Assembly: GCA_947311115.1 (NCBI GenBank)
Contig: CAMZKE010000101.1
Span: forward strand, 1 to 34,271
Direction: 5' to 3'
Length of the DNA stretch: 34,271 bases
Source: an uncultured Bacteroidales bacterium
Lineage (GTDB): Bacteria; Bacteroidota; Bacteroidia; Bacteroidales; JAFGXI01
Position numbers and translations under genes: made by a program. The first letter of the stretch is position 1. Every line of letters begins with the position of its first letter. The notes under the pieces were generated by a model. It made no database searches. It was not told where the DNA came from and was given only the letters and a program-made list of their open reading frames with translations. Below are positions 26,027 through 34,064 of the stretch, piece after piece.

Positions 26027-27685
26027 ATGCGTAAATTATTTACATATTTTCTTGTTTTTTCTAATTTTGTATTGTTTGCTTCAACAACAAATTCAACCGA
26101 TACAATAGGCCCAATAAACTCTGGTAATAAACTTATTATTCAAACATTAGTAGATAGTTTAATAAGTAATTCTGATTATCAAAAAAAAACAGAATTAAGT
26201 CTAAAAATAGCAAAACAATTAATTAATACAGATTGGGATAGGTGTAATAAATATATTGAAATTGCAGAAGATAATCTTATTAAGATAGACAACAAAGACA
26301 AGCAAATAACTGCTTATATTAAAATTGCTGATATTTTTTATTCAAAAGATTTATTAGATATTTCTTTAAAATATTATCAAAAAGCATATCAATTAATTAA
26401 TAAAAATACAGGTTTAGATATAAAAAATGAAATTGAAAACAATATTGCCATTGTATATGCTCAATTAAAAAACACAAACAAAGCATTAGAGTATTTTAAA
26501 AAAGTATTGAAATATAACCTAAATAACAATGATACTTTGGGGGTTGCAAAAATATACAATAACATTGGGTTATTATATATGGACACAAAATTAGATTCTT
26601 CAATTAAATATTATAATAAATCGTTATTAATTGCAGAAAAATTGAACAATAAACTTCTTAATACATACATATATACCAATTTAGCGAGATGTTATTCTTT
26701 AAAAAACGATACAATTAAATCTTACTATTTATTTAATAAAGCATTATTAAATATTAATGAAATTGATATTAAAACTCAAGCTTGGGTTTATAAATCAATG
26801 GCTGAAAATTTTATGAAACAAAATAAATTAGATTCGGCTATAAGTTATGCTAAGAAATCAGAAGAACTTATAGTAAATTCTAAATATTCTTTTTTATATA
26901 TCGATATCTCTAAAATACTATACAAATCATATTTAAAATTAAAAAAGTACAAAACTGCTTCTAAATATTTTGAAATATATGACCAAATAAGAGACAGTTT
27001 AAAGGTTGAAGAAAAACTTGCAAACGTTACTAAAATTAAACTTCAACAAGATTATTTGATAAAAGACCAAAAAAGAACATTGCAAGAAAATAAACGTATT
27101 CTTAAATATACTATAATTGCTTTTAGTTTATTATTTACATTATTATTACTATCAATTTTATTAATTATTTATAAAAACAAACTAAATAAATCTAAATTAC
27201 AAAACGAATTAATAAAAGCCAAGCAAGAAGAAATTAAGCATACTTTGGAATCAAAAAACCGTTTGCTTATTGCCAAAGCAATGAAAGAATTACATCAAAC
27301 AGAAATTATACAATCAATTTTAGAAAGTTTAAAAGAAATAAAACTAAAAGCCGTAAAAAAAGAAACTCAGCAAGCTATTAATATAATACAAAAGCAATTA
27401 GAAAGTAATATTGATAACAATATATGGCAAGAGTTTGAGTTTAGTTTTGAACAAGTAAACGAAAACTTTTATAAAAATTTAAAAGAAAAACACCCTGATT
27501 TAACATCAAAAGATAAAAGATTGTGTTCGTTATTGATTCTAGATTTAAGTTCAAAAGAAATTGCTCAAATAACCGGTCAAGATTTTAAATCAGTAGAAAA
27601 TTCACGTACTAGATTACGAAAAAAACTAAATTTAACTAATACTAAAACAGATTTAGTGACCTATTTATCATCACTTAAATCATAA
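26027..27685 (+). CDS. Membrane-tethered TPR regulator with C-terminal LuxR-like HTH
   Basis: The 552 residues consist of a signal peptide or first membrane segment (about 1-20), a TPR array (about 75-330, for example LKYYQKAYQLI, ALEYFKKVLKY, SIKYYNKSLLIAEKL), one membrane helix (about 361-383, YTIIAFSLLFTLLLLSILLI), a coiled-coil (about 384-470) and a C-terminal helix-turn-helix (about 490-548: LTSKDKRLCSLL, LSSKEIAQITGQ, VENSRTRLRKKLNL). This design is common in Bacteroidota: a periplasmic TPR sensor joined through one helix to a cytoplasmic DNA-binding domain without a phosphorelay. Targets cannot be seen; flanking envelope genes are reasonable candidates. It has its own -7 box. After it, 27686-27865 is non-coding, with a weak bulged hairpin (27701-27728). 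Confidence 0.85.
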   Translation: MRKLFTYFLVFSNFVLFASTTNSTDTIGPINSGNKLIIQTLVDSLISNSDYQKKTELSLKIAKQLINTDWDRCNKYIEIAEDNLIKIDNKDKQITAYIKIADIFYSKDLLDISLKYYQKAYQLINKNTGLDIKNEIENNIAIVYAQLKNTNKALEYFKKVLKYNLNNNDTLGVAKIYNNIGLLYMDTKLDSSIKYYNKSLLIAEKLNNKLLNTYIYTNLARCYSLKNDTIKSYYLFNKALLNINEIDIKTQAWVYKSMAENFMKQNKLDSAISYAKKSEELIVNSKYSFLYIDISKILYKSYLKLKKYKTASKYFEIYDQIRDSLKVEEKLANVTKIKLQQDYLIKDQKRTLQENKRILKYTIIAFSLLFTLLLLSILLIIYKNKLNKSKLQNELIKAKQEEIKHTLESKNRLLIAKAMKELHQTEIIQSILESLKEIKLKAVKKETQQAINIIQKQLESNIDNNIWQEFEFSFEQVNENFYKNLKEKHPDLTSKDKRLCSLLILDLSSKEIAQITGQDFKSVENSRTRLRKKLNLTNTKTDLVTYLSSLKS

Positions 27686-27865
27686 TATTTAATATTATTA
27701 TAAATACACTACTCGTTGTAAGTGTTTATAAATATGCATTATACAATAAAATGAGTGTAAATTAAATGCTTAAAAAAGTGTTGTGAGTAATTTACATAGG
27801 GCAGAAAATTATGTATCTGCATTTTTCTTTCTCACATTTGCAATGTCAAAAAAAAATAAAATGAC

Positions 27866-28006
27866 ATGAGTGAAAATAAAAAATCTTTAGAGCAATTAAT
27901 TGATGAAAATCAAACAAAAAAATCTGCTTTAAGGAAAATTGTAAAAGGTTTAGAACCTAACAATAAAGAAAAAGAAATTATTAATCTAAATTTTAAAAAG
28001 AAATGA
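27866..28006 (+). CDS. Small 46-residue protein overlapping the next gene
   Basis: The ATG at 27866 opens a 46-codon frame (starting MSENKKSLEQLIDENQ, ending INLNFKKK). Its TGA stop overlaps the next ATG as ATGA at 28003-28006, a classic coupling arrangement. The product would be highly charged and Lys/Glu-rich, mostly helical, cytoplasmic, with no signal peptide or membrane segment. I do not recognise a family. A CACATTTG sequence (27833-27840), one mismatch from the -7 box, lies 25 bp upstream and could drive both genes. Supporting evidence is the overlap, the upstream box and the amino-acid-like composition; a chance open frame in AT-rich DNA remains possible. Confidence 0.55.
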   Translation: MSENKKSLEQLIDENQTKKSALRKIVKGLEPNNKEKEIINLNFKKK

Positions 28007-29631
28007 AAACGTTAAATTTACTTATTGTATTAATGTTATTATCTATAATAACAAATGCACAATGGACAACAAACACTGATGTAAACACTCAAGTTAGTAC
28101 TTACGAAAGTGAGAATCAGGATTTTAAATCAGTGTCTCTTGATGCAGGAAGAACAGCAATAGTTTTTTGGAAAGAAGTTACAACAGGTGGTAACTATGAA
28201 CTTTGGCTTCAAATACTTGATGCTGATGGGAACAAAGAATTAGGTGCAGAAGGAAGCTTAATTAGTAATACAATTCCAATGTCAACTTTCGTTAATTCAT
28301 GGACATTAACAACCGACATTAACAACAATATATATATTGGCGTTACAGGAACCGATGGAGCTATTGGAATCGCTTTTAAATTAGATAATAATGGCGCGCA
28401 TTTATGGCCGTCTGAAGGCGTTAATTTAGGATCAGGTTATTCGCTAACTATTTTGCCATTAAGCGATGGTAATACAATTATTTCGTGGATGAGTGGAAGT
28501 ACATATAAATCTTACATTCAAAAATTTGACACTAATGGTGATGCAGTATGGGCAACTAATTTATTAACAGACCCTAATGGATATACAGTTCCTGCAAGTT
28601 TGTTTGAGTTATCAAATGGCGATATTGTTTCAATATACCACCAATTGACAGGTTCAGGTGTTAATTCATACCTTTGGGCACAAAGATATACTTCTAATGG
28701 AGATTATGTGTTTACTAACCCAATTCAGATATCATCAAAAGGAACCGTTTATAATACAACATACAGCCCTGCTCAAAATGCTGACACCATTTATTTTGGA
28801 TATGTAGGAAAACACGATAACAGGTTCGATTCATATATTCAAAGAATTAATCCTGACGGAACATTACCATGGGGAGTTGATGGATTAGATTTTGACATCA
28901 GACAGACAGATTATGAGATGGATACTAGAATTGCAATTGAAGATGGCTCTAATTACTTATGGGCTATTTGTACTTATACAAATTCGAGCCAAAGTTTATA
29001 CGGAGAAGCGGTTCAGAAATTTGATATGGCTAACGGAACAAGATTATTATCAGACACAGCAAAAGTAGTTTATGCTATAGGTACAGAATTTACACACAAC
29101 GATAAACTTAAAGTATATAACGATAATCCTCTTTTTGTTTTAGAAAAAGGTGATAACAATGGTGTTAGCGTAACAATGCTAGATTTAATTAAACTTGACG
29201 GTAATGGAAATTTTGCTTGGTCTGATTCTTCCAAAGCAATCGCATCTAATCCCGGTACAAATAAAAGTCAAGCTATGATAAACACAAAATATAATAATCA
29301 AATTGTTATAACTTTTGTAGAGCGAAAAAGTACTGATACAAACCCAAAAATATATGCACAAAACTATGTTGATATAACAACAGGCATAAATAATATTGAT
29401 AATATAGTAAACAATAATATTATCTTCAATAATCCTGTAAATGACAAATTAATAATTACATCTAATAATACAATAAACGACATCAAAATAATAGATGTTA
29501 TGGGTAGAACTGTTTATCAACAAGCAGATTTAAATATTGACAATATAAATATAAATACTGCAAATTGGAATAATGGTTTGTATGTTTTGGTAATTAATTC
29601 GAAAGAAACTTTTAAAATTATTAAGGAATAA
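28003..29631 (+). CDS. Secreted protein with type-A T9SS sorting domain
   Basis: This 542-residue protein has a signal peptide (MKTLNLLIVLMLLSIITNAQ) and a body of repeated beta strands with W/L-x-Q-x-x-D-x-x-G motifs (LWLQILDADGNKELG, SYIQKFDTNGDAVW, IQRINPDGTLPWG). These look like blades of a propeller-like structure, spaced about 50-60 residues. A type-A Por-secretion tail of about 75 residues follows (INNIDNIVNNNIIF, KIIDVMGRTVYQQ, NGLYVLVINSKETFKIIKE). It would be exported by T9SS and attached to the surface or released. No catalytic motif is visible. The start overlaps the 46-codon gene by four bases, and a strong terminator lies 30 bp after the stop. Confidence 0.88.
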   Translation: MKTLNLLIVLMLLSIITNAQWTTNTDVNTQVSTYESENQDFKSVSLDAGRTAIVFWKEVTTGGNYELWLQILDADGNKELGAEGSLISNTIPMSTFVNSWTLTTDINNNIYIGVTGTDGAIGIAFKLDNNGAHLWPSEGVNLGSGYSLTILPLSDGNTIISWMSGSTYKSYIQKFDTNGDAVWATNLLTDPNGYTVPASLFELSNGDIVSIYHQLTGSGVNSYLWAQRYTSNGDYVFTNPIQISSKGTVYNTTYSPAQNADTIYFGYVGKHDNRFDSYIQRINPDGTLPWGVDGLDFDIRQTDYEMDTRIAIEDGSNYLWAICTYTNSSQSLYGEAVQKFDMANGTRLLSDTAKVVYAIGTEFTHNDKLKVYNDNPLFVLEKGDNNGVSVTMLDLIKLDGNGNFAWSDSSKAIASNPGTNKSQAMINTKYNNQIVITFVERKSTDTNPKIYAQNYVDITTGINNIDNIVNNNIIFNNPVNDKLIITSNNTINDIKIIDVMGRTVYQQADLNIDNININTANWNNGLYVLVINSKETFKIIKE

Positions 29632-29658
29632 AAATAGTAGTAGTAGTTTTTTTTCATT

Positions 29659-29692
29659 TAAGAGGAGTGTTTTTAATACTCCTCTTTTTTTG
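29659..29692 (+). terminator. Rho-independent terminator
   Basis: The 8-bp stem AGAGGAGT (29661-29668) and ACTCCTCT (29678-29685) encloses a T-rich loop and is followed by a run of T. It ends the transcript of the type-A-CTD gene. The A residues before the stem also allow use in the opposite direction. Confidence 0.93.
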
Positions 29693-30021
29693 TAATAATA
29701 TAAGTTTGATATAAATAATAATATTATACTAAAGCAGTCAATTATGACAATATCCTTGGACTTGCTTACAACTTCACTTTGACTTTGCTAGTGAGGTATA
29801 AGCTTTTTACTTAGAGGGATAAGGTTTGTGGGGTCAAGTTCAAATTATGAGGCCTAATGTTATCTTTGCAATAAAAGAATATTGCAGTAAATAAGACTAA
29901 TAGTAACTATGTAATTTTTTTTCAGCTACGCATTATGAAAAATTTATTTTACTAACTAAGGTAAAACCAAACCTAATAGTAAATTATAACCAAACTAACA
30001 TACAATAAAAGTGTCAATCCA
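29693..30021. other. Gene-free stretch with an orphan promoter box and hairpin
   Basis: No plausible gene is seen on either strand. TATCTTTG (29861-29868) matches the -7 consensus but precedes only short open frames. It overlaps a perfect 7-bp inverted repeat (TGCAATA 29867-29873, TATTGCA 29880-29886). The G/C-richer segment around 29755-29850 differs in texture from its surroundings and could be a gene remnant, but I cannot identify it. GTAAAACCAAA at 29961-29971 recurs at 34208-34218. Confidence 0.5.
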
Positions 30022-30051
30022 TTGATATTTATTATAAAATAACTATCTTTG
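30022..30051 (+). promoter_or_regulatory. Consensus promoter of the AAA ATPase gene
   Basis: TTG (30022-30024), 19 bases, then TATCTTTG (30044-30051) gives the full Bacteroidota pattern TTG-N19-TAnnTTTG, 18 bp ahead of the ATG at 30070. This is the best-formed promoter in the window. Confidence 0.75.
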
Positions 30052-30069
30052 TATTGATAAATATTATAT

Positions 30070-31263
30070 ATGGAAAAATTAAAACAAAAGTTTTACAATA
30101 AGTATGCACTAACACAGACTAATAAAGTACGTAGTTATATTAAAACAATTGATTGGTCGAATAGATTTATTGGAATAAAAGGAAGTAGAGGTGTTGGCAA
30201 AACAACTCTTATACTTCAATATTTAAAAATGAACTATAAAACAAATAATAAAGTTTTGTATGTGAGTTTAGACGATTTATATTTTGCAAACAACAAGTTA
30301 TACGATTTAGCTGACAGTTTTTATAAAAAAGGAGGCGAGTTATTAGCAATTGATGAGGTGCATCGTTACGAAAATTGGGCAATAGAGTTAAAAAATATTT
30401 ATGATGATATGCCGGATTTAAAGATAATATTTACAGGATCATCATTGTTGCATTTGCAAAAAGCCAAAGTCGATTTAAGCAGAAGAGCTGTAATGTATGA
30501 TATGCCCGGATTATCGTTTCGAGAGTTTTTATATTTTGAAACTCAAAAACCATTTAAAACATATTCTTTAAACGACATATTAGAAAATCACACCGAAATT
30601 GCAGTTGAAATAATACCACAAATAAAACCATTAGCATATTTTGAAAAATATTTGAATTATGGGTATTATCCATTTTACAAAGAAAATTTAAAATCGTTTC
30701 ATTCTAAATTAGATAATACTGTTTTAACTGTTTTAGAAATAGATATTCCTCAATTTGCAATGATACAGACAGGGAATATAAAATATTTAAAAAAACTACT
30801 TGCAATTATAAGTAATTCCGTGCCATTTAAACCAAATTTAAAATCGCTAAGCGAACGAACAGGTATAAGTTTAAATACAATGAAGCTATATTTAAAGTTG
30901 CTTAATGATGCTGATTTATTACAAATGTTATATGTTCAGGATAAGGGGATTAATAGTTTAAATAAACCTGAGAAGATATATTTAAATAATACTAATTTAA
31001 TGTTTAATAGAGGTAAGGATAATGTAAATATTGGGAATATAAGAGAGACTTTCTTTTATAATCAAGTAAAAAATAACAATATTATAAATGCTTCAAAACA
31101 ATCCGATTTTCTGGTTAACGATAAATACACTTTCGAAATTGGTGGCAAACATAAAAGCCAAAAACAAATCGAATCTATTAAAAATGCTTTTGTCGTAAAG
31201 GATAATATAGAAATAGGTTCTGATAATATTATTCCATTGTGGTTATTTGGGTTTACTTATTAA
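30070..31263 (+). CDS. AAA-family ATPase with DUF4143-type C-terminus
   Basis: This 397-residue cytoplasmic protein has the AAA_14 / DUF4143 architecture. Walker A is GSRGVGKTT (38-46), Walker B is LLAIDEVHRYENW (91 onward, Asp95 and Glu96), sensor 1 is IIFTGSS, followed by LSRRAVMYDMPGLSFREFL. The C-terminal half contains a winged-helix-like segment (LSERTGISLNTMKLYLKLL) and a nuclease-like core (SDFLVNDKYTFEIGGKHKSQ) in which the D...E-x-G-x-K pattern resembles PD-(D/E)XK folds. These proteins are common, often laterally acquired and poorly characterised. The gene stands alone behind its own promoter and converges on the integrative-element remnant, so it may be cargo of that element or a neighbouring insertion. 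Confidence 0.88.
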   Translation: MEKLKQKFYNKYALTQTNKVRSYIKTIDWSNRFIGIKGSRGVGKTTLILQYLKMNYKTNNKVLYVSLDDLYFANNKLYDLADSFYKKGGELLAIDEVHRYENWAIELKNIYDDMPDLKIIFTGSSLLHLQKAKVDLSRRAVMYDMPGLSFREFLYFETQKPFKTYSLNDILENHTEIAVEIIPQIKPLAYFEKYLNYGYYPFYKENLKSFHSKLDNTVLTVLEIDIPQFAMIQTGNIKYLKKLLAIISNSVPFKPNLKSLSERTGISLNTMKLYLKLLNDADLLQMLYVQDKGINSLNKPEKIYLNNTNLMFNRGKDNVNIGNIRETFFYNQVKNNNIINASKQSDFLVNDKYTFEIGGKHKSQKQIESIKNAFVVKDNIEIGSDNIIPLWLFGFTY

Positions 31264-31300
31264 TGTAATTATTAACTCTATTAAGTATAATTAAGCTTTG

Positions 31301-31627
31301 TTAATTATTGCTATCGCTTATTGCTTTTTCTCTTACTTGTGTTAATTGCTGCGGTTCTAATTTATCAATATCTAAAATTATCATTTTAGAATATTCCAAT
31401 AAATTTACTTGTTTTCTGCCACCAACAAATCTACCAGATGGAGTAAAAGCCGGCAAGGTTCTTTTCTTATTGGAATATTCTTTATCCTTGCCTTGCTTTA
31501 ATAAATCTCTGAGTATAGCAATCTGATTTTGATACTTGCTACTGCGGATTATCTCCGCAATAGCATCGTATTTCATTACTGCAACAACTTTGTTGAAGCC
31601 TGTAAATATGCTTATTTTTGTTTGCAT
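31301..31627 (-). pseudogene. BT4734/VirE-type protein, N-terminal fragment
   Basis: These 108 residues correspond to the BT4734-like N-terminal domain found in large primase-related proteins of Bacteroidota mobile islands: KISIFTGF start, KKRTLPAFTPSGRFVGGRK, LLEYSKMIILDIDKL and LTQVREKAISDS. Intact relatives run on with a phe/ser-rich SPSG motif and several hundred more residues (VirE or DUF3987 domains). Here the frame stops after ISDSNN and the sequence beyond does not resume the family, so the gene looks cut by a deletion near 31300. It lies 11 bp downstream of the HTH gene on the same strand. Confidence 0.7.
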
Positions 31628-31638
31628 TGCGGGTAGTT

Positions 31639-31917
31639 TTATAATTCGTTTTCAAAATTATCAACAGAGAAGTAAAATTTATTGAGATATTTTACTAAAT
31701 CTGATTTTTTATAACGTATGCTTCTGCCATCTTTTGAATAAGCCAATTTACCGGCATCACGATAGCGTTTTAAGCTTTTTTTGCTTACTTTTAAAAATTC
31801 GGCAGCTTCTTCAGAACTATACCATTTTTCGTTTATTTCTGCATTTTCTTTTTTAATTTCAGAAAGTTTTTTGTTTAACTCTCTAATGTCTTTTTTGTCG
31901 ATTAATTTTAAGTCCAT
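31639..31917 (-). CDS. Excisionase-like helix-turn-helix protein
   Basis: This 92-residue protein has a charged coiled N-terminus (about 1-30) and a MerR/excisionase-type DNA-binding domain (about 32-80: WYSSEEAAEFLKVSKKSLKRYRDAG, then the wing KDGRSIRYKKSDLVKYL). Proteins of this type act as recombination directionality factors or as regulators of the downstream replication genes in Bacteroidota integrative elements. It sits between the integrase/RteC-like pair and the BT4734-type fragment, the usual order. A perfect palindrome with an additional half-site lies 65-90 bp upstream of its start. The reading frame looks intact. Confidence 0.82.
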   Translation of the reverse strand: MDLKLIDKKDIRELNKKLSEIKKENAEINEKWYSSEEAAEFLKVSKKSLKRYRDAGKLAYSKDGRSIRYKKSDLVKYLNKFYFSVDNFENEL

Positions 31918-31981
31918 ATTTTAAATTTTTAGTTTGCAAAAAATATCTTGCGACAAGTTTAATCGAAAAAACAACTCGATT

Positions 31982-32006
31982 TTCACTTATAAGTGAACAT
32001 AAGTGA
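31982..32006. promoter_or_regulatory. Operator-like palindrome plus third half-site
   Basis: TTCACTTATAAGTGAA (31982-31997) is a perfect 16-bp palindrome. Its right half ATAAGTGA (31989-31996) recurs at 31999-32006, exactly 10 bp further on, one helical turn. The site lies about 65-90 bp upstream of the excisionase-like gene (minus strand) and just beyond the 3' end of the RteC-like gene. By analogy with RteC control of the excision operon in CTnDOT it is a candidate activator site; the binding protein is not known. Confidence 0.6.
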
Positions 32007-32044
32007 TTTATTTATTGATATTTTGTAAGTTTGTTAATATCTAA

Positions 32045-32699
32045 TTATATAACTGCTTGGTTTTCAGATTTTGTAAAAAATAATTGTTTATAAGTCTGCG
32101 AAAAAATCACGCATATTCGACATTTCTTGTGTTTTTGGAATCTATTAATATCTGATTTTAAATGAGATAAGCCTATAAAATCTTTGTCAAAAAGTTTAAA
32201 AACTGTTCTGATATTGTCATTTATATTACTTTTTTGCCCCTTAAAGTAAAGCTGTTTTGAAGCGAAAAGTAGGGCAATAAGGATTTTTAAGTCTATTAGT
32301 TTACCATTCCATTCAAATTTTGGGCAAATATTTACAGTTGCTTTTTGTTCTTTTTTGTTCGGTATTTTTATATGTTTTATTATCTCAATTTGAAGCGATA
32401 AATATTCTATAATACGTTTATTACATTTAGCGTATAATTGTTTTTTTTTTGATATTGTTTTCTGTTGGAAATATCTCTAATTGCATAGGTAAATAATATC
32501 CGTTTTTAATTTCCTTAAAGAAAAAGCGAGTTTCTAATAAGTATCGATAAACATCATTATAACTATCTAAGTTTTCAATATTGTATTCTATTTCGTGTTT
32601 AAATTTTTGATAAGCATTTTGCAATTTTCTTTGCGATACAAGATTTGATTTATAATTTATCAAATAATCGGATATTCTTTTTTTATCTGTTTCTTTCAT
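32045..32699 (-). pseudogene. RteC-like regulator, frameshifted in an A10 tract
   Basis: From the ATG at 32699 the frame ends after 90 residues (stop at 32427-32429). At the run of ten A (forward T10, 32441-32450), removing one A restores a frame that runs on through KKKQLYAKCNKRIIEY, NICPKFEWNGKLIDLKILIA and FKGQKSNINDNI to a TAA at 32045-32047, giving about 217 residues. RRFFFKEIK-like and W-N-G-x-x-x-D-L-x-x-L-x-x-A features recall RteC-domain proteins, which commonly sit beside integrases in Bacteroidota elements. The match is weak and the family call tentative; the frameshift itself is clear. It may be a mutation, a phase-variable tract, or bypassed by polymerase slippage. Confidence 0.6.
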
Positions 32700-32760
32700 C
32701 TAAATATAATTTTAAGTTTTAAAAAACAGCAAAAGTATATTGTTAAATCATAAGGCTAAA

Positions 32761-33981
32761 TTATAAATCGTTCATAATTTCCATTGCTTTGTCTAATTCT
32801 TTGTCAATAACCTTAGCATATATTTGTGTGGTACTAATATTTGAGTGGTCTAATATTTTTGATACATATTCTATTCGCATACCCTTTTTTAATGCAATTG
32901 TTGCAAATGTGTGACGTGAGGTATGAAAAGTTAAATTAAAAGGTAGGTCAATATCTTTTGCTACAATTTTTAATAGTGTATTTGCGTAATGATTATGTTC
33001 TCTAATTCTATTGTTTCTGATTTTCTCTGTTATTTTTTCCTCTGCTATGTACTTTAATGCCGGAAAAATGTAATCATCTTGTGATGTTCCTTCTGTTTTA
33101 TATTTTAAAATTATTTCGTTTGCCGTATTTGGTAATTTTATTTTATGAGTCCTTTTCGTTTTTTTTATCAATTTTACTATTTTACAATCTTCTTCAAAAT
33201 AATTATTCCATTTTAAATCTATAATATCAGAAAAACGTAAACCGCCACTATAACAACCAAAAATAAACATATCTAAATATACCGGTTTTTTAAGATTTAT
33301 TCTATCGTATTCTATAACTTGCTTTAATTGTTCTTCGGTTAAATATTTAATCTTTGATTGAACTTTTTTAATTTTATGTTTTTTAAAAATTGAAATATCA
33401 GCTCCTTCTATATTATCAAAGAGAGCATAATTTACCATTGTTTTTATTAATTTTATATTATTAATAACTGTATAGGGTTTGTTTTTTAGCACTTCATATT
33501 GATATTTATCGTACTTATAAAGTAAATCTAAATTAACTTCATCAAAATAAAGTTTTTTCCCTTCACAAAACTTTTTAAATTTTCCAAGTCTAACCTTATA
33601 CTCAGAGTATGTACTATAGGTTAATCCTGTTTTTAGTTCCTCTAACTTTTTTTCACTGTAAGAAAAAAAATCTAAAATTTCTTTTCTTTTTATTTTGTCT
33701 TTTATTTTTTCAGATGTTACACCTGTTAAACGAGAATCTAAATCTAATGATGTTCGCTCTATTTCTGCTCTTTTTTGAAGAATATACGCGTTTATTTCTT
33801 TGTAATTTATTGCTCCTTTTTTTATTAATGATTTATCTTCATTCCAATACTTGGGTTCAATTTTTATCCCTAATGATATAAATTTACTTTTTCTATTTTG
33901 GGTTATTCTTATATATAGTGGAGCTTTATTTGTTTTTTTGCTCATTTTGTCTTTTCTAAGTACAATTTTTATTGTTGCCAT
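32761..33981 (-). CDS. Tyrosine recombinase, integrase of the element
   Basis: The 406 residues have the three parts of Bacteroidota integrases: an arm-binding N-terminus (about 1-90, PLYIRITQNRKSKFISLGIKI), a SAM-like core-binding domain (about 100-205, YSTYSEYKVRLGKFKKFCEG) and a catalytic domain (about 215-400). The catalytic set is complete: Arg249 in SGGLRFSD, a Lys in the KTKRTHKIKLP hairpin, His353 and Arg356 in HTSRHTFA, His379 in LDHSNIS, and nucleophile Tyr388 in TTQIYAKV. It should therefore be able to cut and join DNA even though neighbouring genes are broken. It is transcribed leftward, 61 bp ahead of the RteC-like gene, from a region with two TATATTTG boxes and a tandem 12-bp repeat. 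Confidence 0.95.
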   Translation of the reverse strand: MATIKIVLRKDKMSKKTNKAPLYIRITQNRKSKFISLGIKIEPKYWNEDKSLIKKGAINYKEINAYILQKRAEIERTSLDLDSRLTGVTSEKIKDKIKRKEILDFFSYSEKKLEELKTGLTYSTYSEYKVRLGKFKKFCEGKKLYFDEVNLDLLYKYDKYQYEVLKNKPYTVINNIKLIKTMVNYALFDNIEGADISIFKKHKIKKVQSKIKYLTEEQLKQVIEYDRINLKKPVYLDMFIFGCYSGGLRFSDIIDLKWNNYFEEDCKIVKLIKKTKRTHKIKLPNTANEIILKYKTEGTSQDDYIFPALKYIAEEKITEKIRNNRIREHNHYANTLLKIVAKDIDLPFNLTFHTSRHTFATIALKKGMRIEYVSKILDHSNISTTQIYAKVIDKELDKAMEIMNDL

Positions 33982-34007
33982 TACTCTATTTTTTATTGAT
34001 TTGCTCT

Positions 34008-34064
34008 ACAAATATAGGTATATTTTTTAATATATTGGTACAACAATTGGTATAACAAATATAG
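34008..34064 (-). promoter_or_regulatory. Integrase promoter region with duplicated -7 boxes and tandem 12-mers
   Basis: ACAAATATAG occurs at 34008-34017 and 34055-34064; on the minus strand each contains TATATTTG, an exact -7 box, the nearer one 27 bp from the integrase start. Between them two tandem 12-mers differ by one base: ATTGGTACAACA (34034-34045) and ATTGGTATAACA (34046-34057). These could be regulator or integrase arm-type sites. The remaining sequence 34065-34241 shows no gene. Confidence 0.55.

Noticed and set aside
30070-31263. AAA ATPase as part of a known anti-phage defence pair
   Set aside because: It stands alone with its own promoter and no partner effector gene next to it; nothing in the window supports a defence role.
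31308-31526. Plus-strand 72-codon frame opposite the BT4734-type fragment
   Set aside because: It is the complement of a recognisable minus-strand domain, so it is a shadow.
33609-33881. Plus-strand 90-codon Phe/Leu-rich frame within the integrase region
   Set aside because: It is antisense to the integrase; the hydrophobic look comes from Lys/Glu-rich codons on the other strand.
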